Below, piece after piece: positions 41,471 through 50,652 of a stretch of 64,000 nt of DNA (within the stretch, counting starts at the first letter, position 1; each line of letters starts with the position of its first letter). The position numbers and the translations under genes are program-made. The notes below the pieces were generated by a model that saw nothing but the letters and a program-made list of their open reading frames with translations, made no database searches and was not told where the DNA came from. Source of the DNA: Caldovatus sediminis (lineage in GTDB: Bacteria; Pseudomonadota; Alphaproteobacteria; Acetobacterales; Acetobacteraceae); assembly GCF_014644455.1 (NCBI RefSeq), contig NZ_BMKS01000001.1, forward strand, positions 248,001-312,000, given 5' to 3'.

Positions 41471-43423
41471 ATGGACGGGATGTTCCCTGGCAGGAGCGTG
41501 GCGGAGCAGGCCGAGGTCGAAGCGGGCGCGGCCGCGCTCGGCCTGCCGGTCGCGACGGTCGAGACGCTGCTGGCCCTCGGCCGCGAGCGCGGACAGCTCA
41601 CGCGCGACGAGATCGACACCGTGCTGGCCCCCGAGCGGATCGGCGCCGCCGAGGTCGAGGAGCTGATCGCGCTGCTCGGCGAGATGGGCATCGACGTGGT
41701 CGAGGCCGCCGACGGAGCGGGCGAGGACGCCGCCTTCGGCCAGGACCTGGCGCGCCCTCCGGCCACCCGGACCGCGGAGGACGGCGCGGAGCGCGGGGCC
41801 GGGAACGCCCGCGGCGCCGATGCCGGCGCCGAGGCGGCCGCCGCCGAGCCCTCCGAGGCCGAGCCGGGCCCCGGCCGTAGCGACGACCCCGTCCGCATGT
41901 TCCTGCGCGAGATGGGCGGGACCCCCCTGCTCAGCCGCGAGGAGGAGATCGCGGTCGCCCAGCGCATCGAGGCCGGGCGCGACGCGATGCTCGCGGCGCT
42001 CAGCACGAGCCCGACCACCTTCACGGCCCTCTCCGCCTGGCGCGACGCCGTCGCCGCCGGGCGGTTGCTGCTGCGCGACCTGATCGAGCTGGAATCGTCC
42101 GCCGTCGCCGGCGGCAACGGCGAGGAGGAAGAGATCCCGGTCGCGCTGCCCCCGACCGCGGAGGAGGAGCCCGGCGAGGACGGCGCGGCCACCGCGCCCC
42201 TGGCCTCGCTGACCCAGGAGCAGCGCCTGCGCCCCGAGGTGCTCGCGGCGTTCGACGCCGTGCTGGAGGAGCGGGCGCGCCTCTCCGAGGGGCTGGAGCC
42301 GGGCCAGGCCCTGCCCCAGGCGGACGCCGTCGCGCTGGCCGGCAAGATCGCCGCGCTGCGCCTGCGCCCGAACCGCGTCGAGGAGCTGCTCGTCCGCGTG
42401 CGCGAGGCGCATCGCCGCCTGACCGCGCTCGACGGCCGGGCGCTGCGGCTCGCCCAGGGGGTCGGGATCGCGCGCGAGGAGTTCCTCCGCCTGTGGGACG
42501 GCGGCGAGGCGGGCCTCCGCCGTGTGCAGCGCGCCGCCAGCGGCAAGGCCCGCGCCGACGAGGAGGCCGCGGCCGCGCTGCGCCAGGGCCTCGCCGCGAT
42601 CCGCGCCGAGCTGCGCCAGCTCGAGGCCGAGATCGGCCTCGCGGTCCCGGTGCTGCGCCAGGTGCACGCCGCCGCGGTGCGCGGCGAGCGCGAGATGCGC
42701 AAGGCCAAGGAGGAGCTGACGCGGGCCAACCTGCGCCTCGTCGTCCATCTCGCCAAGCGGTTCCGCAACCGCGGCCTGATGTTCGGCGACCTGATCCAGG
42801 AAGGCTCGATCGGCCTGATGCGCGCCGTGGACAAGTTCGACTGGCGCCGCGGCTTCAAGTTCGCCACCTACGCGACCTGGTGGATCCGCCAGTCCATCAC
42901 GCGGGCCATCGCCGACCAGGCGCGCACCATCCGCGTGCCGGTGCACATGACCGAGACCGCGGCCCAGGTCGCGCGCACCGGCCGGCGCCTCGCCCAGGAG
43001 ACCGGGCGCGAGCCGACGCCGGAGGAGCTCGCCCAGCGCCTCGGCATGCCGGAGGAGAAGGTGCGCACCGTGCTCCGCCTGGCCCGCGAGCCGGTCAGCC
43101 TCGAGGCGCCGATCGGCGAGGAGGAGGACGGCCGCCTCGGCGACCTGATCGAGGACCGCAACGCGGTGATGCCCTTCGACGCCGCGGCGCGCGCCGGCCT
43201 GCGCGAGGCGGCGGCGCGGATGCTCGCCGGCCTCACCCCGCGCGAGGAGCGCATCCTGCGCATGCGCTTCGGCATCGGCATGAACACCGACCACACGCTG
43301 GAGGAGGTCGGCCGGACCTTCAACGTGACGCGCGAGCGGATCCGGCAGATCGAGGCCAAGGCCCTGAAGAAGCTGGAGCGCAGCCGCGGCGGCCAGGCCC
43401 TGCGCAGCTTCCTCGAGGGCTGA
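41471..43423 (+). CDS. rpoD: RpoD-type sigma-70 factor (probable divergent or second copy)
   Basis: A primary-type sigma factor of about 650 residues. Region 1.1 ([32 protein letters not shown]), region 1.2 ([17 protein letters not shown]), a long non-conserved insert, region 2 ([40 protein letters not shown]), region 3 ([15 protein letters not shown]) and region 4 ([19 protein letters not shown]) are all present. Some residues fixed in RpoD differ ([17 protein letters not shown] for NRGLQFLDLIQEGNIGL). There is no dnaG beside it. AGGAG is 10 nt before ATG 41471 but only 1 nt before ATG 41462, so the former is the better start. Confidence 0.88.
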   Translation: MDGMFPGRSVAEQAEVEAGAAALGLPVATVETLLALGRERGQLTRDEIDTVLAPERIGAAEVEELIALLGEMGIDVVEAADGAGEDAAFGQDLARPPATRTAEDGAERGAGNARGADAGAEAAAAEPSEAEPGPGRSDDPVRMFLREMGGTPLLSREEEIAVAQRIEAGRDAMLAALSTSPTTFTALSAWRDAVAAGRLLLRDLIELESSAVAGGNGEEEEIPVALPPTAEEEPGEDGAATAPLASLTQEQRLRPEVLAAFDAVLEERARLSEGLEPGQALPQADAVALAGKIAALRLRPNRVEELLVRVREAHRRLTALDGRALRLAQGVGIAREEFLRLWDGGEAGLRRVQRAASGKARADEEAAAALRQGLAAIRAELRQLEAEIGLAVPVLRQVHAAAVRGEREMRKAKEELTRANLRLVVHLAKRFRNRGLMFGDLIQEGSIGLMRAVDKFDWRRGFKFATYATWWIRQSITRAIADQARTIRVPVHMTETAAQVARTGRRLAQETGREPTPEELAQRLGMPEEKVRTVLRLAREPVSLEAPIGEEEDGRLGDLIEDRNAVMPFDAAARAGLREAAARMLAGLTPREERILRMRFGIGMNTDHTLEEVGRTFNVTRERIRQIEAKALKKLERSRGGQALRSFLEG

Positions 43424-43448
43424 TCGCGCCCGCATCGGCGCGGCGTGC

Positions 43449-43472
43449 GGAGGCGGGGCCGCTCCCGCCTCC
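43449..43472 (+). terminator. Probable terminator of the RpoD-like gene
   Basis: GGAGGCGGG (43449-43457) and CCCGCCTCC (43464-43472) form a perfect 9-bp stem with a GCCGCT loop, 25 nt after the sigma-factor stop. No U-tract follows. Confidence 0.55.
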
Positions 43473-43573
43473 CGTCCGGCCGGCGGCGGGCACGCGGGCA
43501 CTCGGCTGCGGCCATGTGGCCGGCCGAGATCGGCGCTCGCCAATCGCCGTCCGTTTCCGTTACCATCTCCCTC

Positions 43574-43888
43574 ATGAAACGGAGCCGTGCGATCACCTTG
43601 GTTCTGCTGGGCGGCGGGGTGGTCCTCGGGCTCGGCGGCTGCGGGGATTCGCGCCGCGAGGACTGCGAGCGCGCCCGGCGCGAGATGCGGCCGGACGCCG
43701 AGGAGATCTGCGCGCGCGTCACCTCCTCCACGCGCTCCCGTCCGTACTACGGGGGCGGCTCCTGGTTCTTCGGCCGCAGCGCCGGCGCCGCCGCCCAGGG
43801 CACCGGGCTCTCCGATGCCGGCCGCGCCGCGACGTCGAGCCGCGGCGGCTTCGGCGGCACCGGCAGCCGCTTCGCTTCCGGCGCCTGA
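43574..43888 (+). CDS. YgiB-like (DUF1190-type) small lipoprotein
   Basis: A 104-residue exported protein. MKRSRAITLVLLGGGVVLGLGGCGDS is an N-terminal signal ending in a lipobox-like LGGC (Cys22-23 region), then a Cys-containing stretch (EDCERARREMRPDAEEICARV) and a Gly/Ser-rich tail with YYGGGSWFFGRS, as in DUF1190/YgiB proteins. It sits directly before a YgiC-like ATP-grasp gene, the same order as ygiB-ygiC of E. coli, which is the main support. Attachment to the inner or outer membrane is inferred. The ATG is at 43574; the ribosome binding site is weak (CTCCCTC before it). Confidence 0.75.
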   Translation: MKRSRAITLVLLGGGVVLGLGGCGDSRREDCERARREMRPDAEEICARVTSSTRSRPYYGGGSWFFGRSAGAAAQGTGLSDAGRAATSSRGGFGGTGSRFASGA

Positions 43889-43906
43889 CGGGCGGCAGGC
43901 CGGACG

Positions 43907-45022
43907 ATGCAGCGCCTGCCCCAGGACCCTCGGCCGGACCGGCTGGAGCGTGCCCGGCGCATGGGCTTCGCCTTCGCCGAGTACGAGGGCGAGCCCTACT
44001 GGGACGAATCCGCCTACTACCGCTTCACCGCCGCGGAGGTGGACACGCTGGAGGAGGCGACCGCCGAGCTCGAGGCGCGGATGCGGGAGGCGGCCGACTA
44101 CGCCATCCGCCACGACCTCAACGGCCCGCTCGGCATCCCCGCGGGCGCCTGGGCGCTGGTGAAGCGGTCCTGGGAGCGGCAGGAGCCCTCACTCTACGGG
44201 CGGATGGACCTGCGCTGGGACGGCTCCGGCCCGCCCAAGCTGCTGGAATACAACGCCGACACCCCGACCACGCTGTTCGAGGCCGCGGTGGTCCAGTGGG
44301 AATGGCTGGAATCGAGCGAGTTCCCGCACGCGAAGGACCAGTTCAACTCGCTCCACGAGGCGCTGATCGCCACCTGGCCGCGCCTCGCCCTGCCTCGCCG
44401 CGTCCACTTCGCCTGCGCCCGCGGCACGGCGGAGGACGAGGGGACGGTGGACTACCTGCGCGACACCGCCATCCAGGCCGGGCTCGACGCGCCCTTCCTG
44501 TTCATGGACGAGATCGGCTGGGACGGGCGCGGCTTCCGCGACCTCGAGGAGCGGCCGATCGCCGCGATCTTCAAGCTCTACCCCTGGGACTGGCTGCTGC
44601 GCGAGGAGTTCGGGCGGCACGTCCCCGCCGCGGCCACGCGCTGGATCGAGCCCGCCTGGCGCCTGGTGCCGACCTCGAAGGCGTTCCTCTCGCTGCTCTG
44701 GCACCTCTTTCCCGACCACCCGAACCTGCTCCCGGCCTTCCTGGAGCCGGGCAGGACCGGGGGGCCGGAGATCTCCAAGCCGATCTTCGGACGCGAGGGG
44801 CTGAACATCGTGGCGCCCGGCCACAGCGACGCGTCCGGTCCCTATGGCGACCAGCCGCGCGTCTGGCAGGCCTATGCCGAGCTTCCCGTCTTCGGAGGGC
44901 GCTATCCGGTGCTCGGGAGCTGGGTGATCGCCGGCGAGCCCGCCGGCCTCGGCATCCGCGAGGACGCGACGCCGATCACCACCGACGGAAGCCGCTTCGT
45001 GCCGCACCTGTTCACGCCCTGA
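43907..45022 (+). CDS. Glutathionylspermidine-synthase-like ATP-grasp ligase (YgiC/YjfC type)
   Basis: A 371-residue protein equivalent to the C-terminal synthetase domain of glutathionylspermidine synthase, without the amidase. Markers are RMGFAFAEYEGEPYWDESAYYRF near the N-terminus, MDLRWDGSGPPKLLEYNADTPT (acidic nucleotide/Mg site), IFKLYPWDWLLREEF, and FLEPGRTGGPEISKPIFGREG near 278-300 (K in the ATP-grasp loop). The E. coli homologues do not make glutathionylspermidine; they are thought to ligate a peptide or amine to an unknown target. It is 18 nt after the YgiB-like gene. Confidence 0.9.
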   Translation: MQRLPQDPRPDRLERARRMGFAFAEYEGEPYWDESAYYRFTAAEVDTLEEATAELEARMREAADYAIRHDLNGPLGIPAGAWALVKRSWERQEPSLYGRMDLRWDGSGPPKLLEYNADTPTTLFEAAVVQWEWLESSEFPHAKDQFNSLHEALIATWPRLALPRRVHFACARGTAEDEGTVDYLRDTAIQAGLDAPFLFMDEIGWDGRGFRDLEERPIAAIFKLYPWDWLLREEFGRHVPAAATRWIEPAWRLVPTSKAFLSLLWHLFPDHPNLLPAFLEPGRTGGPEISKPIFGREGLNIVAPGHSDASGPYGDQPRVWQAYAELPVFGGRYPVLGSWVIAGEPAGLGIREDATPITTDGSRFVPHLFTP

Positions 45023-45075
45023 GGCCGGGAACGCGGAAGGACCGGCCCGATGCGGCGCGACGCACCGCAACATCA

Positions 45076-45093
45076 CGCCGCCATCAGGCGGCG
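45076..45093 (+). repeat. 7-bp hairpin between the ATP-grasp and DUF350 genes
   Basis: CGCCGCC-ATCA-GGCGGCG in the 113-nt spacer. It could reduce read-through into the DUF350 gene or stabilise the upstream mRNA end. Confidence 0.35.
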
Positions 45094-45135
45094 GTCGCCA
45101 CCGCCGACGCGTGAGAAGGGGGAGAGTCCGCCACC

Positions 45136-45540
45136 ATGACCAGCCTCGCGACACTGCCGGGGTTCATCACCCACTTTCTCGCCGGCCTGGTGCTGCTCGG
45201 CGCGGCGATGTTCGTGCACGTCAAGGTGACGCCGCACGACGAAATGGCGCTGATCCGCCGCGGCAACACCGCGGCCGCGGTCGCGTTCGGCGGCACCGTG
45301 CTCGGCTTCGCCATTCCGCTCCATTCGGCGATCGCGCACTCGGCGAACCTAGTGGACGCGGCCGTGTGGGGCGTGGTCGCGCTGGCCGCCCAGCTCGGCG
45401 CATGGTTCGCGGTGGCGCGCCTGCTCGGTTCCACGCATGCCGAGGCGATGGAGGAGGAGGGTGCGATGGCGCGCGCGGTGGTCAAGGCCGCCGTCGCGGT
45501 CGCGGTGGGCGCCCTCAACGCCGGGGCGATGAGCAGCTGA
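45136..45540 (+). CDS. DUF350-family membrane protein (YjfL type)
   Basis: A 134-residue inner-membrane protein with four predicted helices: residues 8-28 (FITHFLAGLVLLGAAMFVHV), 46-68, 76-97 and 110-130. The DUF350 pattern includes NTAAAVAFGGTVLGFAIPLHSAI and the final MARAVVKAAVAVAVGALNAGA. In E. coli the yjfLMC genes encode the same DUF350/DUF1190/ATP-grasp set. The ATG is at 45136, preceded by GGGGGAGAG. Function unknown. Confidence 0.88.
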   Translation: MTSLATLPGFITHFLAGLVLLGAAMFVHVKVTPHDEMALIRRGNTAAAVAFGGTVLGFAIPLHSAIAHSANLVDAAVWGVVALAAQLGAWFAVARLLGSTHAEAMEEEGAMARAVVKAAVAVAVGALNAGAMSS

Positions 45541-45638
45541 GCGGGCGCGCCCCGGCCCCCGGCGCGGCGCGCGGACGCCGGGTCGAGCCGGATCGGCACC
45601 GGGCGCCGGTCACGCCGGACCGGCCCATCCACCCCGCG

Positions 45639-45666
45639 TTGACCTCGCGCCGCGGCGCGCCATAAA
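45639..45666 (+). promoter_or_regulatory. Promoter of the sdhCDAB operon with a 14-bp palindrome in the spacer
   Basis: TTGACC (45639-45644) and CATAAA (45661-45666) are 16 nt apart, about 80 nt before the sdhC start. The spacer is a perfect palindrome CGCGCCGCGGCGCG (45646-45659). It is the only A-rich stretch in the region, which strengthens the -10 call. Confidence 0.55.
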
Positions 45667-45745
45667 AGGCCCGCGAGATCGAGACGCCCGCCGCCCGCGC
45701 CCCCGAAGCCCGCGCGCCCGCGGCGGCAATCGGAGCAGCCCGCCC

Positions 45746-46192
45746 ATGAGCATCATGAAGGACAGCCGGGAGGCGACGATGGTCGGCCACCGGTCGGACG
45801 GCGCCACGGTCCGCCGGCCGCTCTCGCCGCACCTGCAGGTCTACGACATGCTGCAGATGAGCAGCGCGCTCTCCATCTCGCACCGCATCACCGGCGTGAT
45901 CTGGGCGATCGGGCTCGTCTTCCTCGTCTGGTGGCTGGTCGCCGCGGCCGCCGGCCCCGCGGCCTTCGCCGCCGCGCAGTGGTTCTTCTCCTCCTTCCTC
46001 GGCGTGGTCCTGCTGCTCGGGCTGACGGCGGCGGCCTGGTACCACACGCTGAACGGCGTGCGGCACCTCGCCTGGGACGTCGGGTGGGGCTACGACATCC
46101 CGACCATGTACCGCACCGGCTGGGCGGTGCTGATCGGCACGGCGGCGCTGACGGTCCTGACCTGGATCGTCCTGCTGGTCGCCTTCTTCTGA
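45746..46192 (+). CDS. sdhC: Succinate dehydrogenase cytochrome b556 subunit
   Basis: A 148-residue membrane anchor of complex II. The signature RPLSPHLQVYDMLQMSSALS is followed by SISHRITGV, where the Ser and Arg help bind quinone, and by YHTLNGVRHLAWDVG, which contains the haem b His. Three membrane helices are evident. With SdhD it anchors SdhAB and passes electrons to ubiquinone. ATG 45746; an ATG 9 nt further on is possible. First gene of sdhCDAB, 28 nt before sdhD. Confidence 0.95.
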   Translation: MSIMKDSREATMVGHRSDGATVRRPLSPHLQVYDMLQMSSALSISHRITGVIWAIGLVFLVWWLVAAAAGPAAFAAAQWFFSSFLGVVLLLGLTAAAWYHTLNGVRHLAWDVGWGYDIPTMYRTGWAVLIGTAALTVLTWIVLLVAFF

Positions 46193-46220
46193 CGGACGCG
46201 AAGGGACGGGCGCGCGACGC

Positions 46221-46640
46221 ATGGCCAACGAACTCGCCGAACGCACGACGCTCCGCTCGCCGCTCGGGCGGGTGCGCGGACTAGGCTCCTCGCAGTCGGG
46301 CGTGCACCACTGGTGGCTGATGCGCGTCACCTCGGTGGCGCTGCTGCCGCTCTCGGTCTGGCTGGTCTTCGCGCTCGCCGGCCTCGCCGGCGCGAGCCAT
46401 GCGGAGGCGCTCGCCTTCATCGGGCGGCCGTTCAACGCGGTGCTGCTGCTCGCCTTCCTCGCCGCCGCCTTCCACCACACCGCCTACGGCGTGCAGGTGA
46501 TCATCGAGGACTATGTGCGCGCGGAATGGGGCCGGATCGGCGGGATCCTCGCGGTGAAGGGGCTCTGCGTGCTGCTCTGGCTCGCCGCCTCGCTCGCGGT
46601 GCTGCGCATCGCCCTGCTGCGCCCGCCGGCGGCGCTTTGA
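46221..46640 (+). CDS. sdhD: Succinate dehydrogenase hydrophobic membrane anchor subunit
   Basis: A 139-residue three-helix membrane protein. The motif [25 protein letters not shown] and, in helix 2, [18 protein letters not shown] (haem His and quinone-site Asp-Tyr) are typical of SdhD. It shares haem b with SdhC. The ATG is at 46221; 16 nt separate it from sdhA. Confidence 0.95.
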   Translation: MANELAERTTLRSPLGRVRGLGSSQSGVHHWWLMRVTSVALLPLSVWLVFALAGLAGASHAEALAFIGRPFNAVLLLAFLAAAFHHTAYGVQVIIEDYVRAEWGRIGGILAVKGLCVLLWLAASLAVLRIALLRPPAAL

Positions 46641-46656
46641 GGAACGGAACAAGGCC

Positions 46657-48468
46657 ATGAACGCGATCGGCAAGCCGTCCCGGGGCGCGTACCGGGTGGT
46701 GGACCACACCTACGACGTGGTCGTGGTCGGCGCCGGCGGCGCGGGGCTGCGCGCCACCTTCGGCATGGGCGCGGCGGGCCTCAAGACCGCCTGCGTCACC
46801 AAGGTCTTCCCCACGCGCAGCCACACCGTCGCCGCCCAGGGCGGCATCGGCGCCGCGCTCGGCAACATGGGCGAGGACGACTGGCGCTGGCACATGTACG
46901 ACACCGTGAAGGGGTCGGACTGGCTCGGCGACCAGGACGCGATCGAGTATATGTGCCGCGAGGCGATCCCGGCGGTGATCGAGCTCGAGCACTACGGCGT
47001 GCCGTTCAGCCGCACCGAGGACGGGCGCATCTACCAGCGCCCCTTCGGCGGGCACATGAAGCACTACGGCAAGGAGCCGGCGATGCGGGCCTGCGCCGCC
47101 GCCGACCGCACCGGCCACGCCATCCTGCACACGCTCTACCAGCAGTCGCTCAAGCACGGCTGCGAGTTCTTCGTCGAGTACTTCGCCCTCGACCTGCTGA
47201 TGGACGACGAGGGCGCCTGCCGCGGCGTGATCGCGTGGAACCTGGAGGACGGCTCGATCCACCGCTTCCGCGCGCAGATGACGGTGCTGGCGACCGGCGG
47301 CTACGGGCGCGCCTACTTCTCCTGCACCTCCGCCCACACCTGCACGGGCGACGGCAACGCCATGGTGCTGCGCGCAGGCCTGCCGCTGCAGGACCAGGAG
47401 TTCGTGCAGTTCCACCCCACCGGCATCTACGGCGCCGGCTGCCTGATCACCGAGGGCGCGCGCGGCGAGGGCGGCTACCTCACCAACTCCGAGGGCGAGC
47501 GCTTCATGGAGCGCTACGCGCCGACGGCGAAGGACCTCGCCTCGCGCGACGTGGTCTCGCGCGCGATGAGCATGGAGATCCGCGAGGGCCGCGGCTGCGG
47601 GCCGCACAAGGACCACATCCTGCTGCACCTCGAGCACCTCGGCGCCGACATCCTGCACGAGCGGCTGCCCGGCATCTCCGAGACGGCGAAGATCTTCGCC
47701 GGCGTGGACGTGACGAAGGAGCCGATCCCGATCCTGCCGACCGTGCACTACAACATGGGCGGCATCCCGACCAACATCCACACCGAGGTGCTGAACCCGA
47801 CCAGGGAGGACGAGGACCGCGTCGTGCCCGGGCTGATGGCGGTGGGCGAGGCGGCCTGCGTCTCGGTGCACGGGGCGAACCGGCTCGGCACCAACTCGCT
47901 GCTCGACCTCGTCGTGTTCGGCCGCGCCGCGGCGCACCGGGCGGCGGAGATCGTGAAGCCCGGCGCCGCGCAGCCGCCGCTCGCGGCGGACGCGGGCGAG
48001 GCCTCGCTCGACCGCCTCGACCGCCTGCGCCACGCCAAGGGCGGCACGCCGACCGCCGAGCTGCGCCTGCAGATGCAGCGCACCATGCAGGACCACGCCG
48101 CGGTGTTCCGCACCTCCCAGCTCCTCAGGGAGGGGGTGGAGAAGATGCGCAAGATCTGGGCCGGGATGGCCGACCTGCGCGTCACCGACCGCTCGCTGGT
48201 CTGGAACAGCGACCTCGTCGAGACGCTCGAGCTCGAGAACCTGATGGGCAACGCGATGACGACCATCGTCGGCGCCGAGGCCCGCAAGGAGAGCCGCGGC
48301 GCCCACGCGCACGAGGACTACCCGGAGCGCGACGACGAGAACTGGCTGAAGCACACCCTCGCCTGGTGCGACGCCGAGGGGAATGTGCGCCTCGACTACC
48401 GCGGCGTGAAGCTGCGCACCCTGACCAACGAGGTGCAGGTCTTCCCGCCGAAGGCGCGGGTGTACTGA
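46657..48468 (+). CDS. sdhA: Succinate dehydrogenase flavoprotein subunit
   Basis: A 603-residue FAD subunit, normal length. [15 protein letters not shown] is the FAD dinucleotide fold; [17 protein letters not shown] contains the His that is covalently linked to [12 protein letters not shown] and [12 protein letters not shown] form the succinate site; [19 protein letters not shown] is the C-terminal family signature. Oxidises succinate to fumarate in the TCA cycle at the cytoplasmic face of the membrane. Confidence 0.98.
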   Translation: MNAIGKPSRGAYRVVDHTYDVVVVGAGGAGLRATFGMGAAGLKTACVTKVFPTRSHTVAAQGGIGAALGNMGEDDWRWHMYDTVKGSDWLGDQDAIEYMCREAIPAVIELEHYGVPFSRTEDGRIYQRPFGGHMKHYGKEPAMRACAAADRTGHAILHTLYQQSLKHGCEFFVEYFALDLLMDDEGACRGVIAWNLEDGSIHRFRAQMTVLATGGYGRAYFSCTSAHTCTGDGNAMVLRAGLPLQDQEFVQFHPTGIYGAGCLITEGARGEGGYLTNSEGERFMERYAPTAKDLASRDVVSRAMSMEIREGRGCGPHKDHILLHLEHLGADILHERLPGISETAKIFAGVDVTKEPIPILPTVHYNMGGIPTNIHTEVLNPTREDEDRVVPGLMAVGEAACVSVHGANRLGTNSLLDLVVFGRAAAHRAAEIVKPGAAQPPLAADAGEASLDRLDRLRHAKGGTPTAELRLQMQRTMQDHAAVFRTSQLLREGVEKMRKIWAGMADLRVTDRSLVWNSDLVETLELENLMGNAMTTIVGAEARKESRGAHAHEDYPERDDENWLKHTLAWCDAEGNVRLDYRGVKLRTLTNEVQVFPPKARVY

Positions 48469-48484
48469 GGAAAGACGGCACGCA

Positions 48485-49267
48485 ATGGCCACCTTCACGC
48501 TGCCCAGGAACTCCCAGATCCGCGAGGGCAAGACCTGGCGCGCCCCGGCCGGGGCGAAGAACGTCCGCAACTTCAGGATCTACCGCTGGGACCCCGACAG
48601 CGGCGAGAACCCGCGCCTCGACACCTACGAGATCGACCTCGACGCCTGCGGGCCGATGGTCCTCGACGCGCTGATCAAGATCAAGAACGAGGTGGACAGC
48701 ACCCTCACCTTCCGCCGGAGCTGCCGCGAGGGCATCTGCGGCTCCTGCGCGATGAACATCGACGGGCTGAACACCCTCGCCTGCCTCAAGCCGATCGAGG
48801 ACATCAAGGGCGACGTGCGCATCTACCCGCTGCCGCACATGCCCGTGGTGAAGGACCTGGTGCCCGACCTCGGCCAGGTCTACGCGCAGTACCGCCTGAT
48901 CGAGCCCTGGCTGAAGGCCGACAGCCCGCCGCCGCCCGATTCCGAGCGGCTGCAGAGCAAGCAGGAACGGGCGAGGCTCGACGGGCTCTGGGAGTGCATC
49001 CTCTGCTTCTGCTGCTCCACCGCCTGCCCCTCCTACTGGTGGAACGGCGACCGCTATCTCGGCCCGGCGATCCTGCTGCAGGCCTACCGCTGGATCGCCG
49101 ATTCGCGCGACGAGGCGACGGGCGAGCGGCTCGACCAGCTCGACGACCCGTTCCGGCTCTACCGCTGCCACACCATCATGAACTGCACGCGGACCTGCCC
49201 GAAGGGGCTGAACCCGGCACAGGCGATCGGCGAGATCAAGAAGCTGCTCGTCGAGCGGCAGGGCTGA
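48485..49267 (+). CDS. sdhB: Succinate dehydrogenase iron-sulfur subunit
   Basis: A 260-residue protein carrying the three iron-sulfur clusters. [15 protein letters not shown]...C binds [2Fe-2S]; [16 protein letters not shown] and [17 protein letters not shown] bind [4Fe-4S] and [3Fe-4S]. It links SdhA flavin to the quinone site. Last gene of the operon; a 9-bp hairpin 20 nt downstream probably ends transcription. Confidence 0.98.
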   Translation: MATFTLPRNSQIREGKTWRAPAGAKNVRNFRIYRWDPDSGENPRLDTYEIDLDACGPMVLDALIKIKNEVDSTLTFRRSCREGICGSCAMNIDGLNTLACLKPIEDIKGDVRIYPLPHMPVVKDLVPDLGQVYAQYRLIEPWLKADSPPPPDSERLQSKQERARLDGLWECILCFCCSTACPSYWWNGDRYLGPAILLQAYRWIADSRDEATGERLDQLDDPFRLYRCHTIMNCTRTCPKGLNPAQAIGEIKKLLVERQG

Positions 49268-49286
49268 CGCGCCGCCGGCGCGAGGC

Positions 49287-49308
49287 GCCAGCCGCGGCTG
49301 CGGCTGGC
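49287..49308. terminator. Bidirectional terminator hairpin between sdhB and the TauE gene
   Basis: GCCAGCCGC-GGCT-GCGGCTGGC, a perfect 9-bp stem with a 4-nt loop, lies in the 46-nt gap between two convergent genes. No U-tract on either side. Confidence 0.6.
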
Positions 49309-49313
49309 CTGGC

Positions 49314-50087
49314 TCACCGCCCGCCCCAGATCCCGTCCCAGACCGGCATCCCCGCCACGCCGGAGGCGAGGATCAGGCCGTAGGCGGCGAGCCGGAACAC
49401 CCGCTCGCTCGCCAGCCCGAACAGCCGCGTCCCCAGCACCAGGCCGAGCGCGTAGGACGGCCCCGCGGCGAGGGCGAGCCAGCCGGTGCGCCAGCCCAGC
49501 AGCCCGGCCACCGCGTAGGCGCCGACCACGACCGCGGTCAGCGCCGCGAAATAGAGGTTCATGTTCGCCCGCACCCGCGCCGCCGAGGCCCTGGCGCCGC
49601 CCAGCCAGTAGGTCGCCGGCGCGACGCCGCCGAGCATCGCCGCGCCGCTCATCACCCCGCCCACCCCGCCGACCGCGAGGGTGAGCGGCGGCGCCGGCCG
49701 CCCGCGGTAGCGCCAGCCCGAGGCCAGCAGGGCGACCGCCGCGAGGACCAGGCCCGCCAGTCCCCAGCGCAGCGCCACCGGCTCCGCGCTCGCCAGCACC
49801 GCCGCGCCGACCGGCACGCCGGCGACCGCGCCCGCCGCCATCAGCCCGGCCTCGCGCCGGTCGGAGAGCCGCCAGGCGTTGGGCAGGAAGACCAGCACCG
49901 CGAAGCTCTCGAGCAGCGCCAGCACCGGCACCGCCTCGCGCGGCCCGACGGCGGCGCTCGCCAGCGGCACGAAGACCAGCGCCGCGCCGAAGCCGGAGAA
50001 GCCGCGCGAGAGGCCGCCGAGCACGGCGGCCAGCGCCACCCCGAGCATCGCCTCGGCCCCCGGCAGGGCGTGGAACGGATCCCCCAT
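49314..50087 (-). CDS. TauE/SafE-family membrane transporter
   Basis: A 257-residue membrane protein with about eight helices. The signature GLSRGFSGFGAALVFVPL and GGVGGVMSGAAMLGGVAPATYWLGG are the two duplicated TauE/SafE halves. Family members export sulfite, sulfoacetate or other organosulfur anions. The ATG is at 50085-50087. It is divergent from the DUF2171 gene; no sulfur-metabolism gene is adjacent, so the substrate is open. Confidence 0.9.
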   Translation of the reverse strand: MGDPFHALPGAEAMLGVALAAVLGGLSRGFSGFGAALVFVPLASAAVGPREAVPVLALLESFAVLVFLPNAWRLSDRREAGLMAAGAVAGVPVGAAVLASAEPVALRWGLAGLVLAAVALLASGWRYRGRPAPPLTLAVGGVGGVMSGAAMLGGVAPATYWLGGARASAARVRANMNLYFAALTAVVVGAYAVAGLLGWRTGWLALAAGPSYALGLVLGTRLFGLASERVFRLAAYGLILASGVAGMPVWDGIWGGR

Positions 50088-50241
50088 CGCGGCGCGACAC
50101 TCCCCCGCGCCGCGCCGGCCGGCAAGTCCTGCCGCGGCCGCGCCTCGGCCGAGGCATGCATCCGCGGGCACGTCCGGCCGTTGCAGCCGTTGCGCCCGCC
50201 GGTCCGGTGCGGCGCGAAGGCGACGAAAGGAGAGCGACCCG

Positions 50242-50520
50242 ATGGCGATGATCGACCCCTCGCGGATCGAGGAGCACATGCCGGTCATCGGCTCCGACGG
50301 CCAGCCGGTCGGCACCGTGGACCGGGTCGAGGGCAACCGCATCAAGCTCACCCGGGCCGGCGACCAGACCGGCGGAGGCCAGCACCACGTCCTTCCCCTG
50401 GACGCGGTCGCCTCCTGCGACGGCGGGCAGGTCAGGCTCAGCATGCCGGCCGAGGAGGCGAGGCGGCTCGCGACCCAGGGCATGGCGGGACCGGAGCGCG
50501 CCCCCGATCTGGGCCGCTGA
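50242..50520 (+). CDS. DUF2171-family protein
   Basis: A 92-residue protein with the PRC-barrel-like DUF2171 core: IEEHMPVIGSDGQPVGTVDRVE then GNRIKLTRAGD and HHVLPLDAV. The function of the family is unknown; it often appears in stress-responsive contexts. AGGAGAG lies before the ATG at 50242. Short, cytoplasmic, no Cys except one. Confidence 0.88.
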   Translation: MAMIDPSRIEEHMPVIGSDGQPVGTVDRVEGNRIKLTRAGDQTGGGQHHVLPLDAVASCDGGQVRLSMPAEEARRLATQGMAGPERAPDLGR

Positions 50521-50652
50521 CGCCCCTCGGGGCCGCGCGGCCCGCCGGGCGCGGCGCCGTCCCCGCTTGCCGGACCGTTCTGGGCATCCAAGATCTCCGA
50601 CCGGCCGGAGCGCCGCCACCCCCGACGCGGCGCAGGCCGGGAGGAACCGTCC

